A DNA stretch of 64,000 nt from a bacterium (GTDB taxonomy: Bacteria; Bacillota; Bacilli; Lactobacillales; Streptococcaceae). The notes beneath the pieces were generated by a model, which worked only from the letters and a program-made list of their open reading frames with translations, ran no database searches and was not told the origin of the DNA. A program made the position numbers and the translations under genes. The stretch is taken from the NCBI GenBank assembly GCA_905221085.1, contig CAJNBT010000001.1:62001-126000 (forward strand), in the 5' to 3' direction. Below are positions 18,001-25,216 of this stretch, in pieces (position 1 is the stretch's first letter; the number at the start of each line of letters is the position of its first letter).

Positions 18001-18257
18001 CCAAAATTTCTTGTGTAACTTTCTAAATCTTGGTCATTATTTTCAGAACTAGCCTCTAGGAAAGAAATAATATCTTGATGAAACGAATACACATGAGGTA
18101 TCTCTTCTATCTTGCCCTCTTCAGCCAAAAAACTCTCTACCAAGTCTTGCCATTTCTCATCAAAATGTTGCGCTTGATAACGAAGAAATAGGTCCATTTT
18201 CTCCCTATCTTTTGGAATTGTTCCACGAAACATAGCCAATAATTTCATTACTTCCAT
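12027..18257 (-). CDS. Giant N6-adenine methylase/SNF2 helicase fusion (DarB-like anti-restriction candidate)
   Basis: A protein of 2,076 residues. Motifs, with approximate residues: methyltransferase motif I DPSMGTGNFF (517) and motif IV NVPF (582, a variant of the N-P-P-Y type), then SNF2/DEAD-type helicase motif I AHEVGSGKT (1277), DEAHHF (1437), TGTPVSN and QRNGRIIRQG (1769). The C-terminus is coiled-coil-rich. The start at 18257 has AAAGGAG in front. The methylase-plus-helicase layout and size recall phage P1 DarB, which protects incoming DNA from type I restriction, so a role in protecting the ICE on entry is inferred. The NVPF motif departs from the consensus and may weaken or alter methylation. 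It is a conserved member of Tn5252-type elements. Confidence 0.85.
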   Translation of the reverse strand: MEVMKLLAMFRGTIPKDREKMDLFLRYQAQHFDEKWQDLVESFLAEEGKIEEIPHVYSFHQDIISFLEASSENNDQDLESYTRNFGQAGLSKLSQLSNFEKNLVLEVATYNLSTRFYIQSEKEKLIPLSELVFHQNQDVNLVNVYRVANNLSDRISRDIEEFLLMVDSKELKKEVLDIHFEEKEGDVLAYLGSELMATLDTVTDLVHHEENYKQLPLTQKLKIITHFDEVKAIREKSKQVEEAVLPLDNIVQVEENVEVHSLSKVDKIVEEALREYPIGSQVSYKGQVFQLVSIENAQLNDLVRLELFNDSNQLFEENPILYLNSLEEIEQVLSLVELEKEDSEIEIDSSSKSQEIDLFSYLEEENENEKDKDKETKPLISGIKETDVPVQDFDFPDDLEDFYPKTNREKIETNIAAIDLVKRLEKEGRQANPEEQELLAKYVGWGGLANEFFDELNPKYETERLTLKSLVSKSEYSTMKQSSLTAYYTDPMIIRQIWQKLLDDGFEGGRILDPSMGTGNFFAAMPRSIREKSELYGVELDSVTGAIAKQLHPNTHIEVRGFEEVPYQNNSFDLVLTNVPFGNFRIADKNYDKPYMIHDYFVKHSLDLVRDGGQVSIISSIGTMDKRTDNVLQEIKSNTHFLGGVRLPDTAFKKIAGTRVTTDLLFFQKDQAKNLNEEELVFSGSILFEEDKRVWINPYFDGKYNTQVLGEYEVRNFNGGTLNVKGVSETLATDIMKSLENVEAPKQIDNSLKAPVFIQEEVDNSIPSRIREDLALYSFGYEENQIYYRDTHGIRKSSKVDEISYYVDEKGDFKAWDSSLSEHKIDRFVQLHLTDEEALDVYKSEEASKRGKYKGLFKKTVFYESPLSDKDIGRIKGMVDLRETYQSLIEIQRHQDYSRTDFQVLLSKLNRDYDRFVSQFGYLNASVNRNLFDSDDKYSLLASLEDEYIDSKDQKVKYKKSLAFEKALVRPERVIARVSTALDALNSSLSDGRGVDLDYMVSIYPEHSQAAILDELGDQILMDPESYLRGERKYLSKNQFLSGDILNKIEVVQLLVEENNQEYDWNHALDLLESVRPPRIHLADIEFKIGSRWIPQSVYGKFAFECFTNREFELSSPDVEQVIEVNPVDGQVHLRTSFAYRYPSAKDSSLGVSGSRYDTGRKIFENLLNSNQPTITMTITEGEKKKTITDLEKTSVLRAKEQHLQELFQEFVSRYPEVQQVIEESYNRLYNRTVSREYDGSHLVIDGLAQNISLRPHQENAIQRIVEEKRALLAHEVGSGKTLTMLGAGFKLKELGMVHKPLYVVPSSLSAQFGQEIMKFFPTKKVFVTTKKDFVKARRKQFVSRIITGDYDAIVIGDSQFEKIPVSKERQMNYIEDKLNELREIKTHSENKYTVKEAEQSISGLEKQLEELQRFNRDSFIDFENLGIDFLFVDEAHHFKNIRPITGLGNVAGITNTTSKKNVDMEMKVRQIQEEHDFKNIVFATGTPVSNSISELYTMMNYIQPDILKRYKVDYFDSWVGAFGEIQNSMELAPTGDKYQPKKRFKKFVNLPELMKIYKETADIQTQDMLDLPVPEAHIIPIESELTENQKLYLEELVMRSDMVKCGTVDPSQDNMLKITGEARKLAIDMRLLDSSYSLADNHKLLQVVDNVERIYREGMENKATQMIFSDIGTPKKKDNGFDVYSEIKALLVDRGIPSKEIAFVHDANSDEKKNSLSRKVNAGEVRILLASTEKGGTGLNVQSKMKAVHHLDVPWRPSDIQQRNGRIIRQGNENKEVDIYHYITKGSFDNYLWATQENKLRYIKQIMTSKEPIRAAEDIDEQTMTASDFKALATGNPYLKYKMELENDLTLLENQRRAFQRSKDHYRHTISYCEENMPILEKRLSKYEGDIQQSEMSKDQAFSMTIGKQAFDQRAEAGESLHRLIRHNQSDSKEFRTLASYRGFDIKMLSLPTNQPLPETFSVKIVGENQYSVSLDLYSPLGTIQRLQHTIDHIKEDQVKTQNLLDELKDKWTTAKVEIEKNFPKEEDYQTKKAEYDVLAPLIETETDLDIIDQALRQFHEKGNEKQEQLSFELD

Positions 18258-18304
18258 ACTCGCTCCTTTCATCTATACGAAAATAGGAGAATCACATGAT
18301 TCCC

Positions 18305-18715
18305 CTACAACTCTATCTCCATTTCAACCTCTTGAGGACTGGTTTCTAAATCACTAGACAAAAGAGAAATAGAATCTGTTCTCATGTAGTAAGTATATAA
18401 GTCTTCTAGGTCTTGTTCGTTTTCAATCCCTGTTTCAATACTAATAAGAGCCTGTATAAATTCCTTGTAGTGACTCTCCATCATATCTGAAATCTTTTGT
18501 TTCATTTCCATAAATACTGAAGACGGTTCAGTTATACTTGTTTGGTCTATGTCTTGTAAATCCTTTTCTAAGGGATTGGTTCCTTCTTCTACTTCCACTA
18601 AATCTGAACGTCCATCACCATCAGAATCTGCGCTAAGAGGATTGGTTCCTAGCGCCAATTCTTGAGCATCAGTTAATCCATCTTGATCCGAATCACGTTG
18701 ATAAATGCCTTCCAT
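18305..18715 (-). CDS. Thrombospondin type 3 / EF-hand-like repeat protein
   Basis: A 136-residue acidic protein. The first 50 residues hold two calcium-binding TSP3-type repeats (DSDQDGLTDAQE and DSDGDGRSDLVE, each followed by GTNPL); the rest is helical without clear motifs. There is no signal peptide or anchor, so unlike most TSP3 proteins it is predicted cytosolic unless it leaves through the conjugation channel. It lies directly upstream of the giant methylase-helicase gene. Confidence 0.75.
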   Translation of the reverse strand: MEGIYQRDSDQDGLTDAQELALGTNPLSADSDGDGRSDLVEVEEGTNPLEKDLQDIDQTSITEPSSVFMEMKQKISDMMESHYKEFIQALISIETGIENEQDLEDLYTYYMRTDSISLLSSDLETSPQEVEMEIEL

Positions 18716-18789
18716 ATACTTCCTTCTTTCCTAGTTAATCTTTTTTCACTCCAATCCTACCAAATATTCCTTGAAAGAAGTATCACAAC

Positions 18790-18821
18790 AAAAAAAGAGA
18801 ACGAGCCAAAACTGCGTTCTC
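18790..18821 (-). terminator. Intrinsic terminator inside the ICE operon
   Basis: The minus strand reads GAGAACG (18821-18815), an 11-base loop, CGTTCTC (18803-18797), then seven T residues. It is located between the PBECR4-like gene and the TSP3-repeat gene. The stem is perfect and a strong intrinsic terminator is expected. Confidence 0.75.
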
Positions 18822-18866
18822 CTGAAAATGATAAAAATATATTTTATGCCACAAAAGATATGTAAA

Positions 18867-19433
18867 CTAATCTTTTAAATAATAAAAAAGTTCCGACGTT
18901 TGTAAATGTTTTGAGTAAATTGAAATTACTTTTTGACCTTTTGGAAATACTGTCTTTCTCTTCAAATCTAATAAAGATTGAGGAACAATTTTCCTTGATG
19001 TCTCTTTCAATGTTAATGCTAGTATCTGTTTTCTTGTACGTAAAGCATAATCAAACTCCAAATACAAATAACGTCCTGAACCAGTTAGATGAACATGCTT
19101 TCCCAATAACTCCTCAATGGATCCTAAAACTTGTAACTTTTGCATTGTGGTTCCATCTTTTTTTATTTTCAACTCATCAATTATGACATGCCTATTTAAA
19201 CAATCGTCAAAGAAACTGCCTGCACCTTTTCGGTAATCAACACCACATAGGTGCATGAAATTAGTAGGTGAAAAATGAAGTTCAACACTTTCTATTTCTG
19301 TTTCATAATACATGATTTTGCCAACGAAGTGTTCTTTAAAAAAAGAAGCCGCAATTTGTAGCTGAGTAAAAAAACGCTGAAGTTTTATTTTTTCGGTGTA
19401 ATTTGGATTACGATAATCTCTAGAATTTGCCAT
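18867..19433 (-). CDS. PBECR4-domain-like protein
   Basis: A 188-residue cytosolic protein that I recall being annotated as PBECR4 (a nuclease-like fold of the barnase/EndoU/colicin/RelE group) in streptococcal ICEs. Visible landmarks are FSPTNFMHLCGVDY (about 60-75), SFFDDCL and a C-terminal KTVFPKGQKVISIYSKH. The open frame extends to 19562, but ATG 19433 has GAGG just upstream and the extension runs through a terminator hairpin and a 54-base repeat, so I reject the longer start. The function is unproven; a toxin or RNA-binding role is possible. Confidence 0.6.
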   Translation of the reverse strand: MANSRDYRNPNYTEKIKLQRFFTQLQIAASFFKEHFVGKIMYYETEIESVELHFSPTNFMHLCGVDYRKGAGSFFDDCLNRHVIIDELKIKKDGTTMQKLQVLGSIEELLGKHVHLTGSGRYLYLEFDYALRTRKQILALTLKETSRKIVPQSLLDLKRKTVFPKGQKVISIYSKHLQTSELFYYLKD

Positions 19434-19444
19434 ATTTTCCTCAC

Positions 19445-19477
19445 AAAAAAGGTGGTTTACAGAGTCTGTAAGCCACC
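19445..19477 (-). terminator. Hairpin with U-tract upstream of the PBECR4-like gene
   Basis: Minus strand stem GGTGGCTTACA (19477-19467) / TGTAAACCACC (19461-19451), with one G-T wobble and a five-base loop, followed by six T. It lies 12 bases before the start at 19433, so transcription into that gene from the operon must read through it. Confidence 0.75.
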
Positions 19478-19492
19478 TAGTCAGTCGGTTTA

Positions 19493-19600
19493 TTCTGGTG
19501 TCTGCCACCGCTTGGCCCTTACGTCCAAGATTGCTATCGGATTTCGTTCTGGTGTCCGCCACCGCTTGGCCCTTATGTCCAAGATTACTATCAGATTGAC
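19493..19600. repeat. Two tandem copies of a 54-base repeat
   Basis: The units 19493-19546 and 19547-19600 are nearly identical, with a few transitions. Both contain GCCACCGCTTGGCCCTTA and GTCCAAGATT. Flanking AGTCGG and CCGACT could pair around the block. The period is 18 codons, but no credible gene spans it. It fills the 230-base gap between the CHAP protein and the PBECR4-like gene. Confidence 0.8.
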
Positions 19601-19670
19601 CATGAGCCGACTACTCATCTACACTATTTATTCTACCTGAAAATGGTTAAAATTTCAAGTGTAAACTCTT

Positions 19671-22484
19671 CTATTTCGTAGTATAAGCAAAACTGATGGC
19701 ACTATCTGCTTGAGAGATTTTTCTAAAGGTATAGTTAGGGTTGCCACCATAGTTAGTTTCAGACACAAGGAAAGAACCATCATCATATACTTTCTCGACA
19801 AAAGCCACATGACCGTAGATGGCTGGCGTGCCATGTGTACCTCCCACAAAAGAAACAATGGCACCTGCTCTTGGTATAGAGCCCGTTTCCCCTCCAAGAC
19901 TTGAAGCTGTCGCAACCCAGTCCTGACCATTTCCCATAGTATTAATGATTGAAATCTTTTCTCCATTTCTACCTTTTAGCTTTAATCCTAACTGGTTCAT
20001 ACGAGCCGCAACACCCCATGTACATTGTCCATAGGCATAGGCCATACCATCTCCACCACCAGGAACAGAATGATCATACAAGTCTCCACGAACCCCTTCA
20101 AGGGATTGCGGGTCACTTTTTGCCTGTCCTCCATTTGTTTGGCTGAAGCCTTTTTCAATTTGGTAATACCATTCCGTGGCTCTGGTTTGTCTTTCCAGTA
20201 GTTTGTCACCAGAATTTCCCTCCCAATAGGTCAGAAAGAGTTGAGCGAGATTGGCTGCACTGCCCGTATTTCCAAAGAAATCCTTTAACCAACTTTGATA
20301 GTAAGGACTATCCCCATGAAGCATAAAATCAAGTTGGAGGTCTAAATCATACCATTTCCTATTTTGGGTGCTTGCATAATTCAATAAAGCTGTATGACGT
20401 GTTGAACCATCTGCGGTATCCGTCCATTGACCTAACCCCAAACCTCTATGAAGGATATTAGGATAAGCACCACTATAAATGGCTGGTCCTCCAATCGCTA
20501 ACCAGCTTTCATCATCCCATGAGGAATCGGTAGCTCCAACTGGAGGAGATAAATAATCTCCCTCAGCTCGTTTAGGATTGATAGAAGACTCTACCGACCA
20601 ATTTCCTAAAATAGCCGCAATGGCTTGGGGACTTGCGCCTTGAGATTTCAAAAAATCATAAATATGTTTTGCTCGTTCAAACTCATCCCCACCAAACTGA
20701 CCAATGGCAGGTAAGATAGTGGTCTGAAGTTGAATGACTTTTGGAAAATAAAATTGCGGATTGACATACACCAATTTTTCTTTCTTGTTCTTATACTTTT
20801 GATAGGAAACTTTCAAACCTGTATCGTCTGGTGTTTCACCAATAATATCACCCGTTAGGACTCTTGTCCCCTCAATCGCACGGCCATTATGAATGGAATA
20901 CAAGGTCAATCGACTCTCATTCTCTCCTTTTCCGTTAGTGAGAATAACATTGTCGCCATCTAGAGATACAACTCCATCCATTGGTGAGACAATCGTTTGG
21001 TGAGACTTCGCTTCTAGTAGAATGTACTCCTGAAGGGTAGGTTTTCCGTCTAAATCATAGTATCCATAACGATAAGTCATGGTTAGACTATCTTCGTTGC
21101 TTTTCCCCTCAAATGGATTGTCCAATTCCTGCATGGAAGCATACACACCTTCTTCTTTTAGTTCCTTCATTTCCTCTTGATCGTCTTTCGATAGTTTATA
21201 CTTAGGAGTTTCATAGAGGTCTTGCATGGATTTCAAATCTTCCCCATCGTTTAAATCATGCCACAAAGTAGATAGATAATCCTTGTAAGTTTCTGAACTA
21301 AATAAGTGAACTGGTTTGTGTAACTCATAGTCATGGAATTTAAAGTTCATATACCCCATCACATCATCAACTTTTGTGTAATAAGTAATTCCTTTGTCAT
21401 TTGTGCGAGTATGTTCTGCATCTTCCCAAGTCAGGTGGGTATAAGCTTTTGTTAATTCAAATTCATCTTGTTGAATCAAACTAGCAGATGAAAATCCTAA
21501 AAAGAAGCTCATCATAAGTAAAAGAAGAAAGACTATTCCTCCAACTATCCAGGTTGCAGGATTTCCAGCCGCAAATGTAAAGAAGGAAAAGGCTGCTTTT
21601 AGTTTTTGATAGATATTTCGGACACTTGTAAGACCTTGTTTCTTTAATTTTCGAAACCGATTCTTAAAGGAACTTGGGTTATCTTTCGCTAGTTTCCATC
21701 CTTTTCCATCTTTAAAATGATGGTATCGCTCTTTTGTGTTGGTCAGTCTTTTCTTGGTAAAACGACCTGTTGCTTGTCCTGTTTTGACACTAGCTTTTCC
21801 AAGGTTATAAGAAAGCCGACTGTAGCGTTTCCCTTTTCTAATGGTCTCTTGTAAAGTGCGATAACCTTCTAAATCTTCATTTTCTGAAGCTAACTCTCCA
21901 CCTTCACGTCCAAGGACATAAAGAAAAGTTTTGGCTTTCCTACTGACTTTTTTGGACTTATAGGCTTGTTTAGTAGATTTTAAATTTTCTTTAGCAGCCT
22001 TGACTTCTTTCTTAGCTTTTAATTCTTCTAAACTCTTCCCTTGAAAGAAAAAATTAGATTTTTGTTTCGATTCCTGACCGTAGAGAAATTTTTGATTGGT
22101 TTTTCTTTCTTTACGACTCTCTTTTCTTTCTTCTTTTGCTTCTACTTTTGCTTCCTTAAATTGCTTCTTGGCTATTTTCAATCGTTTCCTAGCATGAGGT
22201 AATCGTCTGTCTCTTAATTCTTTACGATTCAAAAGAGATGGAGGACTATTTTGAAGAATATGATTGTAGTCTTCATTTGCTTGTTTTACTCTAGCCTTTG
22301 AAACTGCTCTCATCTCCTCTAGCTTTTCTTTTATCTCTTTTTTCCATGCTTTTTCATCCAGTACAGCGGAATCTTTTTTCTGTTTCTTCACCTCCTTCTT
22401 TCCTTTTTTCAAGAATTTCTTCTCATCTTTTAGACTTCTTCTAAATGCCTTTCGGGCACGTATGATTTCTCTTTTATCCTTCAT
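19671..22484 (-). CDS. Conjugation cell-wall hydrolase with lysozyme-like and CHAP domains
   Basis: A 937-residue VirB1/CwlT-like protein that locally opens peptidoglycan for the conjugation channel. Order: a very basic coiled-coil N-terminus (1-300, many KK/KE heptads); one transmembrane helix (about 312-337); an extracellular region with a degenerate M23-like segment (about 500-580, SPMDGVVSLDGDNV); a phage-lysozyme-like domain (about 600-790, ILGNWSVESSINP...GLGLGQWTD); and a C-terminal CHAP domain (about 815-937) with catalytic Cys in YGQCTWGVA and His in GHVAFVE. It is 12 bases downstream of the VirB4 gene. Three wall-related modules in one protein are typical of large Tn5252/Tn1549-family hydrolases. 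Confidence 0.9.
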   Translation of the reverse strand: MKDKREIIRARKAFRRSLKDEKKFLKKGKKEVKKQKKDSAVLDEKAWKKEIKEKLEEMRAVSKARVKQANEDYNHILQNSPPSLLNRKELRDRRLPHARKRLKIAKKQFKEAKVEAKEERKESRKERKTNQKFLYGQESKQKSNFFFQGKSLEELKAKKEVKAAKENLKSTKQAYKSKKVSRKAKTFLYVLGREGGELASENEDLEGYRTLQETIRKGKRYSRLSYNLGKASVKTGQATGRFTKKRLTNTKERYHHFKDGKGWKLAKDNPSSFKNRFRKLKKQGLTSVRNIYQKLKAAFSFFTFAAGNPATWIVGGIVFLLLLMMSFFLGFSSASLIQQDEFELTKAYTHLTWEDAEHTRTNDKGITYYTKVDDVMGYMNFKFHDYELHKPVHLFSSETYKDYLSTLWHDLNDGEDLKSMQDLYETPKYKLSKDDQEEMKELKEEGVYASMQELDNPFEGKSNEDSLTMTYRYGYYDLDGKPTLQEYILLEAKSHQTIVSPMDGVVSLDGDNVILTNGKGENESRLTLYSIHNGRAIEGTRVLTGDIIGETPDDTGLKVSYQKYKNKKEKLVYVNPQFYFPKVIQLQTTILPAIGQFGGDEFERAKHIYDFLKSQGASPQAIAAILGNWSVESSINPKRAEGDYLSPPVGATDSSWDDESWLAIGGPAIYSGAYPNILHRGLGLGQWTDTADGSTRHTALLNYASTQNRKWYDLDLQLDFMLHGDSPYYQSWLKDFFGNTGSAANLAQLFLTYWEGNSGDKLLERQTRATEWYYQIEKGFSQTNGGQAKSDPQSLEGVRGDLYDHSVPGGGDGMAYAYGQCTWGVAARMNQLGLKLKGRNGEKISIINTMGNGQDWVATASSLGGETGSIPRAGAIVSFVGGTHGTPAIYGHVAFVEKVYDDGSFLVSETNYGGNPNYTFRKISQADSAISFAYTTK

Positions 22485-22495
22485 TTACCTTCCCC

Positions 22496-24853
22496 TTAAT
22501 TAGAAGCCATTTTATCAGGATCCGTACTCATGATATCAAACAATTGAGTACCTTGAGGAATCTTATTTTTAAAGGGAACAACAACTGAACCAGCTTTTAT
22601 CAGTCCTGCCCCTTTTTCTGGATTGACTAGGTATTTTTCGAGTTCTTTTGACAAGCCTAATAGTTGAACCAGTTCTTCTCGGTCATTTTTTGCTTGCTTG
22701 AGGAGAATCATAAATTCACTATTTGCAATAATCCGTCTACCATTTGGATCTAACAATAAGGTTTCGACATTTTGGGTTATCCCAGTCGGACTAGCTCCAT
22801 ATTTTCTGACACGACTCCACAATTTAAAGAAGAAATCACTGGCATATTTATCTAATAAGAGAAGCTGCATTTCATCAAAATAAATCCAGGTCCTCTTCCC
22901 TAATTTTTGGTTCCGAACGACACGGTTCCATATCTGATCAAACACTACCATGAGGGCGATTTGTTTCAGCTCATCTCCTAACTTCTTAACGTTATAAATC
23001 AAGAAATTGGATCCTGTCTGAATATTGGTCTTATGAGAAAAAATGTCAAGAGAACCTTCGACATACAGTTCCATATCAAGTGCCAAATTCTGCGCTTCTT
23101 CTTCTGGTTGTTGACTCAAGACAAAGACCCATTCTTCCAAAGAAGGCTCTTTAAATGACTGATAGGTGAGTCTGGTGACTCGGTCGATAATCGATTTTTC
23201 TCTTCCATCCATTTTTCTATCCAATAACTTGCCAATAAAGGATAAAAGAAATTCTGATTTTACCTTTACAGGATCTTCATCCATATTTTCCTCAGACAAG
23301 TCAAGGACATTGAGATAAGTTTGGGAATCGGGCGCAATATCAATCATTTCTCCACCAAAAGCTCGTCCAATGACACTGTACTCTGCTTCTGGATCCACGA
23401 TGATAATTTCGGTATTTTCACCAGATTCCTTGATTTTGGTCGTGATAATCTCATGCTTGGTTGCCATCCCTTTCCCAGCTCCAGATGTCCCTAAAATCAG
23501 ACCAGACGGTGTATTTAATAGGCTTCGATCAATGGTAATAATATTGCTTGAGATTTGATTGATACCGTAATATTTCCCACTGCGGTCTTGTAAGTCTACT
23601 GAAGTCCATGGAGAATTCACTGCTACATTGGACGTTAATAAACTCCGTGATACACCCTCTAAAAAATCACAACCAAATGGCAGCAAACTATTAAAGGCTG
23701 CTTCTTGCATATATGGAAGTTTATCAATCATTAGGTCATTTGAGCCGGCCACTTGTTGAATCGTGTCTAGGGCTTGTTTGAGTTCTTCTTCATCCTGACC
23801 AAAGACCCCAATCAAGAAGACTGTTTGAAATAGTTTATCTCCTGTCTCGGTCATGGTTTTTAAGAGTTCTTCAGCTTCATCAATATTGCTTTCTAAAACA
23901 TGACCTACTTTTTCCAAATAGATACCTGTACGAGCTAGTTTTTGTTGTTCCCCAATCTTTTGGGATTCCATTAAGGTCTTCTTTGTTCGTAGTTTCTTCA
24001 TGGCATCTGCCTTGGTCGAACTTTGAGCATGAAGGCTCACAATCAATTCCAAATCTCCTTGCATGAGGTCTCTGATAAACTGATCACCTAATTCCATGCC
24101 GTAGTCTCTCACATAGACAATCTGTAATAAGCGGTCATTGATTTGTAGGTAATTCTTGTTTTTGAAATCTAAGAGATTAGGCGCTATGAAGTGACGAGTT
24201 GTCTGACCAGATCTCGTTAAATCACGGTAAGAAAAAGGAAGATGGTGTTCTCCTCTAAGCATATCTGCCAACAAGTTGACACGCTCTTCTCCAGCCAAGG
24301 ATTCAAATCGTGCATCAATTTCTGAGAAACCACTCTTGAAATATTCTCCTATTTGGGACAAGGAACGATAGGCTTGTTTGGGATTAGAATCCTTTCTACC
24401 AAAGCTAATCAGTTTCACAGCTGAAAAATTATTTTCACCACTGTCTAAATTCTGATTCATCATCCGATTCAATTCTTTACGATAGGTATCATACCCATCT
24501 TCTTTTTCCTCATACAAAACACTTTGTCTAAACTTTTCTAAATTCAATCTTTTATTAAAGATGGTCAATTGGAAGTTGGTTTGGTCATCTAAAGAGTTAA
24601 TCAAATCAGAATATTTCTCAATGATTGCGCCCTTATCTTCTAAACCAACGGTCTGGTAATTGACATCACCAAGTAAATAGCTTTGTGAGAAATAATCTTC
24701 TTTTACCTGCATCAGACCATTTTGATACAGGGCTTGATAGGAAAGAGTATTAGCCGTTGAGGGTAACACTTCCTCTTTTTTTCCTTTAACTACTTCTTTC
24801 TGATTAGTCATTGAAGTTTTTTGTTTCTTTAATGTATTTGATTTTCTTTTCAT
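22496..24853 (-). CDS. VirB4/TraE-family conjugation ATPase
   Basis: A 785-residue ATPase that powers the type IV secretion channel. Walker A GTSGAGKG lies at about residue 454 and Walker B IYFDEMQLLL at about 656, with a C-terminal RecA-like fold typical of VirB4. I keep the start at 24853 (AAAGGA upstream), which overlaps the PrgI gene by 50 bases; an internal start at 24811 would still overlap. It is flanked by PrgI and the CHAP hydrolase, the standard VirB4 neighbourhood of Gram-positive elements. Confidence 0.92.
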   Translation of the reverse strand: MKRKSNTLKKQKTSMTNQKEVVKGKKEEVLPSTANTLSYQALYQNGLMQVKEDYFSQSYLLGDVNYQTVGLEDKGAIIEKYSDLINSLDDQTNFQLTIFNKRLNLEKFRQSVLYEEKEDGYDTYRKELNRMMNQNLDSGENNFSAVKLISFGRKDSNPKQAYRSLSQIGEYFKSGFSEIDARFESLAGEERVNLLADMLRGEHHLPFSYRDLTRSGQTTRHFIAPNLLDFKNKNYLQINDRLLQIVYVRDYGMELGDQFIRDLMQGDLELIVSLHAQSSTKADAMKKLRTKKTLMESQKIGEQQKLARTGIYLEKVGHVLESNIDEAEELLKTMTETGDKLFQTVFLIGVFGQDEEELKQALDTIQQVAGSNDLMIDKLPYMQEAAFNSLLPFGCDFLEGVSRSLLTSNVAVNSPWTSVDLQDRSGKYYGINQISSNIITIDRSLLNTPSGLILGTSGAGKGMATKHEIITTKIKESGENTEIIIVDPEAEYSVIGRAFGGEMIDIAPDSQTYLNVLDLSEENMDEDPVKVKSEFLLSFIGKLLDRKMDGREKSIIDRVTRLTYQSFKEPSLEEWVFVLSQQPEEEAQNLALDMELYVEGSLDIFSHKTNIQTGSNFLIYNVKKLGDELKQIALMVVFDQIWNRVVRNQKLGKRTWIYFDEMQLLLLDKYASDFFFKLWSRVRKYGASPTGITQNVETLLLDPNGRRIIANSEFMILLKQAKNDREELVQLLGLSKELEKYLVNPEKGAGLIKAGSVVVPFKNKIPQGTQLFDIMSTDPDKMASN

Positions 24854-25163
24854 GTTCAGGTCCTTTCTTTCCTGTAATTGTGCGTAGGGGAACCGTTAAT
24901 TCAAAATGAAGACGGTATTTCAAATAATGTTCAAAATATAAATCATTGGGTTTATAGACTCCAAAAAGCATGAGGGGGATGGTAAAAGCAAACACAAAAC
25001 CGTAAACAAACCAATCTCCGAATTGCCAGAAAAAGAGATTCAAGCCCAAAACAATAACTGTGACAATAAAGGCTGGTAAAACAAAGATGATTTGCCTTGT
25101 GGTGAAACCTAACCAAGCCCTGTGTTGGTATTTTGAGATGTCCTTAAAGACACGTGTATTCAT
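24804..25163 (-). CDS. PrgI-family conjugation membrane protein
   Basis: A 119-residue protein with the PrgI-like N-terminus (TRVFKDISKYQHRAWLGFTTRQ), two transmembrane segments (about 28-48 and 51-72) and a basic C-terminal tail (ITGKKGPEHEKKIK). The tail codons overlap the VirB4 start. It is a VirB3-like inner component of the channel. A strong hairpin terminator (25177-25210) separates it from the TrbL gene upstream. Confidence 0.88.
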   Translation of the reverse strand: MNTRVFKDISKYQHRAWLGFTTRQIIFVLPAFIVTVIVLGLNLFFWQFGDWFVYGFVFAFTIPLMLFGVYKPNDLYFEHYLKYRLHFELTVPLRTITGKKGPEHEKKIKYIKETKNFND

Positions 25164-25176
25164 GACTTTCCTTTCT

Positions 25177-25210
25177 AAAAAGGCTAAGAAGCAATCACTT
25201 CCTAGCCTTT
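25177..25210 (-). terminator. Strong intrinsic terminator within the transfer operon
   Basis: Minus strand AAAGGCTAGGAAG (25210-25198) pairs with CTTCTTAGCCTTT (25191-25179), a 13-base stem with one mismatch, followed by T residues. It lies between the TrbL-like gene (stop 25217) and prgI (start 25163), in the middle of co-directional transfer genes. Confidence 0.75.
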
Positions 25211-25216
25211 ATCTAA

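Noticed and set aside
18683..18865. Plus-strand 60-codon frame
   Set aside because: It crosses the terminator at 18790-18821, lacks a ribosome site and is antisense to the operon.
19434..19562. Longer N-terminus for the PBECR4-like protein
   Set aside because: It would run through the 54-base repeat and a hairpin with T6; the ATG at 19433 has its own ribosome site.
19493..19600. Possible CRISPR-like repeats
   Set aside because: Only two adjacent 54-base copies with no spacers and no cas genes nearby.
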